From positions 7,257,294-7,321,293 of the forward strand of contig OZ024898.1 of the NCBI GenBank assembly GCA_964017195.1: a stretch of 64,000 nt of DNA, read 5' to 3'. Origin of the DNA: Siderastrea radians. Its lineage: Eukaryota; Cnidaria; Anthozoa; Scleractinia; Rhizangiidae. The position numbers and the translations under genes are program-made. The stretch's first letter is position 1. Every line of letters begins with the position of its first letter. Of this stretch, positions 55,684 through 64,000 are shown one piece after another. The notes under the pieces were generated by a model. The model saw only the letters and a list, made by a program, of their open reading frames with translations. It did no database searches and was not told the origin of the DNA.

Positions 55684-58600
55684 GTAAATAACATAAACAC
55701 ATGTTTTTATAAGTAGTTTTATATCTCAGGGAGGTAGGTGTTATTGACCTTCATCAGGGTATGTACTTTTAAATTGTTTCAAAGATAAAAGTCTTAGGAA
55801 AATATGTGGCTCTTACACAGGGTACTGTACATTGCACGAGGTATTTACTTTACAGTATGAAGTGCTTCTGTAAAATCATTCATAATCTTACATGTATGAA
55901 TGGGCAGTATAAGATAATGTTTCAAAATGTTCAATTATGGCACTGCATGTTCAATAATATATTAATGTTCCTCAGTACAAAGATAAGGACATTAGGTTCC
56001 CCTTTATCTCTCACGCAATTCAGCTTGCCCTTGCCTCAATTTTTTTTTAGTGTCAGTCTGAGTTCCTTCAAGAAGAACTCGGCATAAAACCTCAATGGGG
56101 ATCGTGTCTAAAAGTACACACGAGTGACCACAAGTGACCACGAGTGACCACGAATGACCACAAGTGACCACGAGTAGACCACGAGTGACCACGAGTGACT
56201 ACGAGTGACCACGAGTGAGAATGCATCAAAATATTTTGCTGATATCATGATGACGTCATCATTACATCATTTTATCAAATAATCACTATTTGACGGTAAA
56301 CTGACCGTTTCTTGAGACCTTAATACCTGGATTCGACATTTCCACCATTTCTGACTGAATGGGGGAGGGGATAGGGGACGCACAGGGAGGGGGATGGGGG
56401 TACAAGCTTCCCGCCACCCGCACCCTTTAATCTCGGTGCCCGCCACTTTTCTCAACTTTTTCTTCCAGCGCTTTTTTCCGCCTCCCGTACACCTCCCTCC
56501 CTCTTTTCTACCCGGAGTCCCAAATTCTGTCCACCTCCCTCCCTACCCCCCCCCCCCCCTCTTCGAAGGCTACCAGTGACTAAGGGCGAAAAAAGGAAAG
56601 AAAGTGAAAATGACAAATATAAAAATTAACAAAAAGGTTTTTTGTGAAAGTATGTGATTTAAGGAAATATTTTAACAAGAAAAACCAAGCCTGGAGAAAA
56701 GCACAGAATTGACAGGTAGTGAATGACAATTTCAACAATCTTTAATGCTTTATGTTTCTTATATGTGAGAGCCCAATTTCCCCTGTAATATGACATAATT
56801 CGTTTAATAGTTAGAATTTGGGACTCCGGGTAGAAAAGAGGGAGGGAGGTGTACGGGAGGCGGAAAAAAGCGCGGGAAGAAAAAGTTAAGAAAAGTGACG
56901 GGAACCGAGATTAAAGGGTGCGGGTGACGGGAAGATTGTACCCCCCATCCCCCTCCCCGTCCGTCCCCTAGCCCCTCCCCCATTCAGTCAGAAGTGGCGG
57001 AAATGTCGAATCCAGGTATTAAGGTCTCAAGAAATGGTCAGTTTGCCGTGAAATAGTGATTATTTGATAAAATGATGTAATGTTCACGTCATCATGACAT
57101 CAGCAAAATATTGTATTTTGATGAATTCTCACTCGTGGTCACTCGTAGTCACTCGTAGTCACTCATGGTCACTCGTGGTCTACTCGTGGTCACTCGTGGT
57201 CACTCGTGTGTACTTTTAGACACGATTTGGATCATGTCTAAAAGTACACACGAGTGACCACGAGTGACCACGAGTGACCACGAGTGACCACGAGTGACCA
57301 CGAGTGACCACGAGTAGACCACGAGTAGACCACGAGTAGACCACGAGTGACCACGAGTGACTACAAGTGACCACGAGTGAGAATTCATCAAAATATTTTG
57401 CTGATGTCATGATGACGTGGTCACTATTTCACGGCAAACTGACCATTTCTTGAGACCTTAATACCTGGATTCGACATTTCTGCCACTTCTGACTGAATGG
57501 GGGAGGGGCTAGGGGACGGACGGGGAGGGGGATGGGGGGTACAATCTTCCCGTCACCCGCACCCTTTAATCTCGGTTCCCGCCACTTTTCTAAACTTTTT
57601 CTTCCCGCGCTTTTTTCCGCCTCCTGTACACCTCCCTCCCTCTTTTCTACCCGGAGTCCCAAATTCTAACTATTAAACGAATTATGTCATATTACAGGGG
57701 AAATTGGGCTCTCACATATAAGAATCATAAAGCATTAAAGATTGTTGAAATTGTCATTCACTACCTGTCAATTCTGTGCTTTTCTCCAGGCTTGGTTTTT
57801 TCTTGTTAAAATATTTCCTTAAATAATGTACTTTCACAAAAAACCTTTTTGTTGATTTTTATATTTGTCATTTTCACTTTCTTTCCTTTTTTCACCCTTA
57901 GTCACTGGTAGCCTTTGAAGAGGGGGGGGGTAGGGAGGGAGGTGGACAGAATTTGGGACTCCGGGTAGAAAAGAGGGAGGGAGGGGTATGGGAGGCAGAA
58001 AAAAACCCTGGAAGAAAAAGTTGAGAAAAGTGGCAGGCACCGAGATTAAAGGGTGCGGGTGGCGGGAAGCTTGTACCCCCCACCCCCCTCCCTGTCCGTC
58101 CCCTATCCCCTCCCCCATTCAGTCAGAAATGGTGGAAATGTCGAATCCAGGTATTAAGCTCTCAAGAAACAGTCAGTTTACCGTGAAATAGTGATTATTT
58201 GATAAAATGATGTAATGATGACATCATCATGACATCAGCAAAATATTTTGATGAATTCTCACTCGTAGTCACTCGTAGTCACTCGTGGTCACTGGTGGTC
58301 ACTCGTGGTCATTCGTGGTCACTCGTGGTCATTCGTGGTCACTCGTGGTCACTCGTGGTCACTCGTGTGTACTTTTAGACACGATCCTTGATGGGATATT
58401 AGTGTGACTCCTTGCCAGTGCTTTTGACAGTTGAGGAAGTTGCCTTTTCATGGACAGCTTTACAGTGATCTGAGTCTTTTGGTCCAACAAGTCAGTTAGA
58501 AAAATCCTTGTAGTTGTGCCAAGGTCTGCCTACAGCACCTATTCCTGAGTGGTGGCCTTGATGACATGCTTAACTTCCAGTTCTGTAGGGGGACTGTTGC

Positions 58601-59226
58601 TTATGGTGAGGACACCTGACGCTGGCAGATTGCCTGCTCTTCCCGTTTGTCTAGTTTTGGTATCTTGTTGATGCGGTGCCCACCATCTGGGCAAGGTGGT
58701 GGGGGCGCAAGTTTTGGCTTTTGGTCGTTTCCTTGATCGAGCTTGTATCCTTTCTTTGTGGTTCTTCTTCTTGTAACCAGCAGCTGCTTCAATGCAGGTC
58801 CTATTAGGTTTTTTACTTGCTGGTAGTAGTGTGGTCAGATTTCCCTGTGATCTGCTGATATTCCTCAGCTCCTAAACAAAGTCTTTTGGTGTCTGAACTT
58901 TGTGATGTCATGCTGTTTGTGATACTACTGTAGGTATGCTACCAGGAAGTATTAGATTAAAACCACACAATACAGGCAATGAGGAGGTAACCCATTGAAG
59001 AAGTAGCATCTCATCCAAGGTGGAGTCATAAATATTCCCAATCAGTTTACCATATAGAAATAACAGTTATGCTTCTGGTTACAGGAGCCACTAATAACGC
59101 TTAAAATAGCTTGTATTTTGACTTTGTTTTAGATTAAATCTGGGAAAGAAGTCAGTGTCTTGACATTAAGTGAATTTGATGTCTATGTACCTAATGGCAT
59201 GACTGTGTTTATCTTTTGTCCTCTAG
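55684..59226 (+). other. Copy C intron between COR exons 1 and 2
   Basis: 3.5 kb, of which 2.3 kb is the foldback pair at 56099-58387. The rest aligns with C' (41726-42972). Confidence 0.65.
56099..58387. mobile_element. Two foldback elements in inverted tandem, with 10-bp minisatellite arms
   Basis: Unit 1 (56099-57228) and unit 2 (57229-58387) are each a palindrome with arms of about 420-450 bp, ending GGATCGTGTCTAAAAGTACA. The outer arm of each is a tandem array of CGAGTGACCA (10 bp, some 11-bp units with TAGACCA). Inside lie a GGGGGAGGGG block, GGTACAAGCTTCCCGCC-like sequence and a unique core of about 280 bp. The core of unit 2 is the reverse complement of that of unit 1, so the pair is itself a palindrome centred near 57228. 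No transposase. C' lacks it. Confidence 0.88.
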
Positions 59227-59476
59227 GTGGTTAAATTTTGAAAAGGTTGTTGATGCTTTGGTCGCCAAAAACATCAATCACATCAGTTTGGAGCAACTTC
59301 GAGCCCATGCTAGGAAGGTTTGCTTTATAGAAGACATGGATGAGTTCAACGCGATGATGGAGTTTTATCATAACCTTGGAATGATTATTACACACCGTGG
59401 CACAGTCATTCTGAAGGCACAATGGCTAATTGATCTCTTCAAACAACTAATCACCATTCCACATTATGATAAAGCG
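59227..59476 (+). CDS. Copy C, COR exon 2
   Basis: 83 residues, WLNFEKVVDALVAKN to IPHYDKA, phase 2 in, phase 0 out. About five residues differ from B (MMEFYH, ITHRGTV). Intact. Confidence 0.85.
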
Positions 59477-60478
59477 GTATGAAACCAACTTCACATTTTT
59501 TTCTTGTTTTCCTAAGTTTAAATGGCCAAAACATTAGCCCAATTTCAAGCTAATGAAATTCGGTCTGAAGCAGACATGGATAAGCCTTAGAGTTCATTTG
59601 GTTTATTCCCAAAAGGCTGGTAGTGATGCCTCGTTTCAGGATAAGTTTTAATGTGTCAAGATTTGCCTATTACTGCATTCAAACCTCTGCTGACAGACAA
59701 GTCCTGCAAGAAGACTACTACTCTGTTAAGTGTGCCCTTCCCTTGCACTGTCTTCTGTAGAAAAAGAACTATTAGGGCCCAGGTCCCCCTCCTCCCCTGT
59801 GGTGGATTTTAGATGTTCCGTTTTCATAAAGTGGGGCCCAAAATGTTTGAAATTTCCTTAATAAGTGAGCATTGTGTTTGAAACTACTACGACAGTGCAG
59901 CAACAGTTTTATTGGCGAAGCCTACAAAGTGCAAAAAATGGCATGCTTGCCCAACATAAGCCAATCAGGAACAAGTAACCATGATGCCTTCCCTTGATTG
60001 CCAAATCTTCTCGATTTTCCCCTGACAAAGAAAGCAATTGCCTCTGTCTCAACTATATTTGGAAGCCAATTCTTTGTCGTGTGTTTCGTCACTGCTATGC
60101 CCATAACCCCAACATTCACCAGTAAAGTCAGGATCAGTTGATTAAAAAAGTCTCTTTATAAAAGGGGTCCTGACTTCTTGAAAGAGCGAGGTTTTGTTTA
60201 CTGATGCTTCCTGCGACACAAAAATGCTCCAAAATCCCAATAAAGGAAACTAAGATATAACAGGAACTTTGACCAAAAACGGAAAATTGTATATCTACAT
60301 TTAGTAGTGATCGTTAAAAGAGGATGTTATTTGTCGTTTGATTATGCTTTGGTAGTTGATTGACAGCTAATATAAAGGTGAAAATGGACGTGGCAACCCC
60401 TTCTGTACTGGACGATCTTGTGTAAGGATGTGGTAAAATTTTATTTAGTTAATAATGGGCTCATTTTATCTTTATTAG
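59477..60478 (+). other. Copy C intron between COR exons 2 and 3
   Basis: GTATGA to TTTATTAG. The segment 60193-60290 matches copy B 21105-21205 in reverse. Nothing else recognised. Confidence 0.55.
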
Positions 60479-61270
60479 GAGCCAAAACATTCCAAGCACT
60501 GGCAGGAACTTGAGAAAAACGGTGTCCTCAACATGGACCTTGTCGATCACGTCTTCTCTAAATTATTGCTACAAAGCGTTGTCAAGGATGATATCCTCCA
60601 CATGATGGAGCGGTTTGGTTTGGTTGCAAAGTTTTCACCATCTTCAAGTGATGTGAAGTACTTTGTGCCAGCACAGCTTAAAGCCTCACCCGATGACCTT
60701 TCTGTAGTACAACCCTCACCTTCTGATCCTTGTCCGTTATTTGTCCATTTTGTGGTCGGTTTTGTCCCTCATGGTCTGTTCACACAGCTTGTCTCAAGAT
60801 CCATTCGTTGGTGTTCTATGGAAGGGTCAACGCAGTACCCTAAACTCTACCAAAATGGAGCGTGGTTCGTTATTGGGAAGCAGATTATCCATCATCTTAT
60901 TCTGATCTGCAAGAAGCGGTTTATCAAGGTTGTCCTGAAGCAAATAACCCATGGTCAACAAGTCTCAGAAGACGCCTCAACTGAAGTTGCAGCACAGGTG
61001 CTTGAGTTTGTGGAAGGCAGTTTACTTGACTTCTCGCAGGATCTCCCCTACCTGAAAGGACTGCAGTATCAACTCTGTATCGCGTGCCCATACTGTCAGC
61101 AGGGAAATCGGCAGTGCACAAATCACAGAAAAATGGCATGTTCTCATGAAGACTGCTTACACCTCCTTGAGATAAAACAAGGCGAGCCACTGATCTTTAT
61201 GGAGAATGTCTGTGATAAAGTACTGACAGTTCATGGACAAGAGAAATGGTTATCTCACAGGGCAAGTCAG
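60479..61270 (+). CDS. Copy C, COR exon 3 with Cys/His tail
   Basis: 264 residues, phase 0 to phase 0. Starts EPKHSKHWQELEKNGVLN; retains GLVAKF, YFVPAQLKASPDD, VGFVPHGLFTQLVSRSIRW and the CIACPYC...CTNH...MACSHEDCLH cluster. No lesions. The only copy in the window where Roc and complete COR occur together. Confidence 0.87.
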
Positions 61271-62524
61271 GTACTTCACATAATTATATATGCATTCATT
61301 AGCAATGCTGCTGACACTCCTGTGCAATCATAAAACTAACTTGCACAAAAATGTTCATGTCATAGACGTACCTGCTTTATCTCTGTTTGACATGGTGTCT
61401 GTAATCTGTTGTTAAGATTACGTTCAGAGGCTTAATTTAGTTAATTTTCAGGAATCACAGTACAGTCTGGGCCCTTCCTTTTCATTATTAAATAAAAAAC
61501 TTTTCTAGTTCTCTAGAGCACTTATACAGTTTGGTCACAGGTTGGGAGTAAACACTTTATTTACAACTGAAGTATTCGGATTCTTATTGTCGTTTGTAGC
61601 CCTTAACCTTTAAGTTTCCCTTAATTATTTAGTCAGTCCTGACCTTTTCAACCTTTTGGTTCTTTGTATTAAATTGTATTAAAGTCTTACGATTGTGTTC
61701 AATGAAACCTGTTAAAGAGTTCTTTGATGTCAGCTGCAATATTCCAAAAGCTTTCTATCGTAATTCAAGGACCATGTTTTTGGGAAGAGGATAAGAAGAA
61801 AATCTGGAAAACTGCAAGTGTGTTTTTGGCCCTCAACCAACCAATAATCACTACTTTAACCTCCAATATTTGTGGATTGCGATGGGTTTTTTATGAGTAA
61901 ACAGTAACAAAATATAGTTCTTCTGAGGATGTCAGCTAAGGGTTGAACTTCCCAATAGCGACATGAAAATCAGTCAAGAGCTCCTCGAGGGACACAACCT
62001 TGACTGCGACTTCGACCTGAATGAACTGGAACGAGACGTTCATTGGCGATAATGCAACAGATAATTTGGCTTGTCATGGTAATGATTGTGTCACTGACGT
62101 TTCATGTTCCCACTAAGATTAAGACCGACATATTAGTTATGACAGACATAATCATAACCATAAAGAAATGATGGATAATTTTTTGTCTATAATCACGTCG
62201 ACCAGTAATGTCCTAATGATTAGGCTTTTACGCATTTCCATGCACTGTATCATCAGGGACATAATGGCATAATGTTTGTGCTCAGGAATATGATTATGAT
62301 GGCTATGTTGCTAGCGAAAACCAACCTAAGAGATATGTGCCTCCGTTTTCAGTCTGTACATTGAATCCTAAACTTTGTTTTTAACTTGTTAAGACTGTGG
62401 CTGAAATATAAAGTCTGGGTATTTAGACAATAGCTACTGTTGAACAATTACTGAGATAACTGGAAAGCAAAAATGCGTATCGCGGGGGGTGTAAAGAGCT
62501 TACGATATTGTGGTTCTCTTGTAG
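61271..62524 (+). other. Copy C intron between COR exon 3 and GT exon
   Basis: GTACTT to CTTGTAG, colinear with B. Includes the conserved block near 61975-62052. Confidence 0.6.
61975..62052 (+). other. Conserved block in the COR-GT intron, candidate alternative terminal exon (copy C)
   Basis: After TCAAG, frame ELLEGHNLDCDFDLNELE to TAA; phase-0 frame to TGA after 13 codons. Same as in A and B. Confidence 0.3.
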
Positions 62525-63734
62525 GACCTGCATCCATCCCCAGTTGGCCCATTCCAAAGTCATCCAGGGCATTCTCGTGACACGTTAAAAGTTACTCTCT
62601 TGGCAAGTGAGTGGGGTTCATCGAAAGGCAGCTTGTCAACAATGAATAGAATGCTTTCCATTCTGTTCGCAAAAGAGTCAAAAGTGGAAGTCACTCTTTT
62701 GGTACCTGAATTTTCCTGTGGCGAAGAAGACAAGAGATCCGCTGCAGGTCACAGCATTGCTATCTGGGAAGCACCGCGTCGCCCAGGGTACAAGGACCCC
62801 CTTGACTGGTTAAGCTTTCCACCAAAAGACCTAGCCATTGATGTCATAGTGGGTCATGGTGCGAAGCTTGGTAAACAAGCCCAGTTCATCAGAGAGACCC
62901 ATGAGTGTAAGTGGGTGCAAGTAGTGCATACTGAACCTGAAGAACTGGGAATCTACAAGAACTACCCGAGAGCCATTGCTCAAGGCGAACAGAAGAACAA
63001 AGATGAAGTAGACCTGTGCAGACTGGCAGATCGCGTCGCGGCGGTTGGACCAAAGCTGACGGAAGCCTTCTCATCCTATCTGCGCTCGTCTCACGAAAAC
63101 ATCTTCCAGCTGACACCAGGCACATTCCCTGAATTTTCAGATGTTAAACAAGCCCCACATGAGGTCGGCAAGTTCAAGGTTTTGACCTTTGGGCGCGGTG
63201 ATTTCGAAGATTTCGGCCTCAAGGGATACGACATTGCTGTCAGAGCAATAATGGAATTGAAAGACAGCTCTTACCGTCTGGTCTTTGTAGGTGCACCAGA
63301 TGGAAAGCAGGAGGAAGTTGCAGACAACTTACTCCAGGTTGGCATTTCTAAGAATCAGCTGTTTGTCCGAAGATTCGTGCAAAGCAAGGATGAACTGAAA
63401 AACCTGTTTTGTGAAGTGGATCTTGCCATCATGCCGTCGAGAACTGAGGGCTTTGGCTTAACTGGTCTGGAAGCAATGTCTGCAGGTCTTCCCATTCTCG
63501 TGAGCGGCAACTCAGGGTTTGGGGAGACACTATGCAGTCTACCATTTGGAAGGTCAATTGTGGTGGAATCAGAGGACCCTAAAGAATGGGCAAAGGCGAT
63601 CTCTGCTGTCCGTCAGAAAGACAGAGCTCAGCGGCTTCAGGAGATTCAAACGCTGCGGACAAAATATGAAGAGAAGTTCAGCTGGGAGAAGCAGTGTCAA
63701 GCCCTAGTTGACAACATGAGGAAGTTGGTTACTG
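62525..63734 (+). CDS. Copy C, GT exon: family-4 glycosyltransferase domain
   Basis: 403 codons, phase 0 to phase 1. The glycine loop reads EWGSSKGSLST (GGLST in A and B), so one Gly is Ser; EX7E (EGFGLTGLE) is intact. Other private changes are QFIRETHECKW and VRRFVQSKD. Very close to B. TGT-TAA at 63745-63748 lies after the GTAAGG donor. The following linker and OTU exons are beyond the window. Confidence 0.85.
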
Positions 63735-64000
63735 GTAAGGAATGTTAAATTTCGTGCAAAATGAAATGAAACATCGTTGAACAGGATTTCAACTTTCATT
63801 AGATATGGCTGAGCAAAAATCAATGGGCTTGATTCTCAGCAAGACCATAATGGACTTTAACCCTTTAAACCCCCACAGTGATCAGCATCAATTTTCTCGT
63901 TATCATATCTGTGCACTATAACACATACAGGTCATGAGAATTTAGGAAATGATCATCAGAGATGAATTGTCTTGATGTTTAAACAAGTTCTCCCAATTAG
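63735..64000 (+). other. Copy C intron after the GT exon, cut by the window edge
   Basis: From 63861 it is the left part of the same TTAA-flanked MITE found in B at 26589 (TTAA at 63857-63860, CCCTTTAAACCCC). The right end is outside. Confidence 0.75.

Noticed and set aside
57429..58118. Proline-rich ORFs in the foldback arms
   Set aside because: They arise from the GGGGGAGGGG and CCTCCCTCCC blocks of the inverted arms, mirrored on both strands.
56112..58375. Short regular repeats that might suggest a CRISPR array
   Set aside because: Units of 10-11 bp without spacers, in a eukaryotic foldback element; a minisatellite.

Overview
This is a eukaryotic, intron-rich, AT-rich window dense in mobile elements. 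Penelope-like retroelements with GIY-YIG ends, a DIRS/Ngaro-type derivative, hAT and piggyBac-like elements, many small palindromic elements and a tRNA-derived SINE fit an anthozoan cnidarian, probably a stony coral. Species cannot be told from the sequence, and all alignments were made by eye.

The host content is one gene family in tandem on the + strand. Exon boundaries were placed from GT/AG sites, reading phase and comparison between copies. They join a Roc GTPase exon (45.2 kb), three COR exons, a family-4 glycosyltransferase (GT-B fold) exon, two short duplicated linker exons and two OTU cysteine-protease exons. Every junction seen is phase-compatible, so the model is one very large Roc-COR-GT4-OTU protein. 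I do not recognise a named family with this architecture. It is the strongest candidate for an undescribed system: a ROCO-type switch with an attached glycosyltransferase and a deubiquitinase-like domain.

Layout. Copy A (1-8.0 kb) enters the window inside its third COR exon and ends with OTU. Its 3' flank (8-12.6 kb) is a degenerate AT-rich minisatellite carrying several inserted elements. 13-20.3 kb is repeat-derived and dominated by two head-to-head Penelope-like elements. Copy B (20.76-31.9 kb) runs from COR exon 2 to OTU and lacks Roc and COR exon 1; the Penelope palindrome lies at the point of loss. Its 3' flank repeats the minisatellite (32.2-34.5 kb). 34.5-41 kb is repeat debris (SINE, LINE and Penelope fragments, a TIR element). 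A partial copy C' (41.6-43.04 kb) has COR exon 1 and a truncated COR exon 2 cut off by a Ngaro-like derivative. Copy C (45.2 kb to the right edge) has Roc, COR and GT4 exons, with a 5.2-kb hAT element and a 2.3-kb double foldback in its introns; its linker and OTU exons would lie beyond the window.

B and C share an element insertion after the GT exon that A lacks, and their GT exons are closer to each other, so A split off first. The paralogues act as internal empty-site controls: several insertions in one copy are matched by an uninterrupted site in another.
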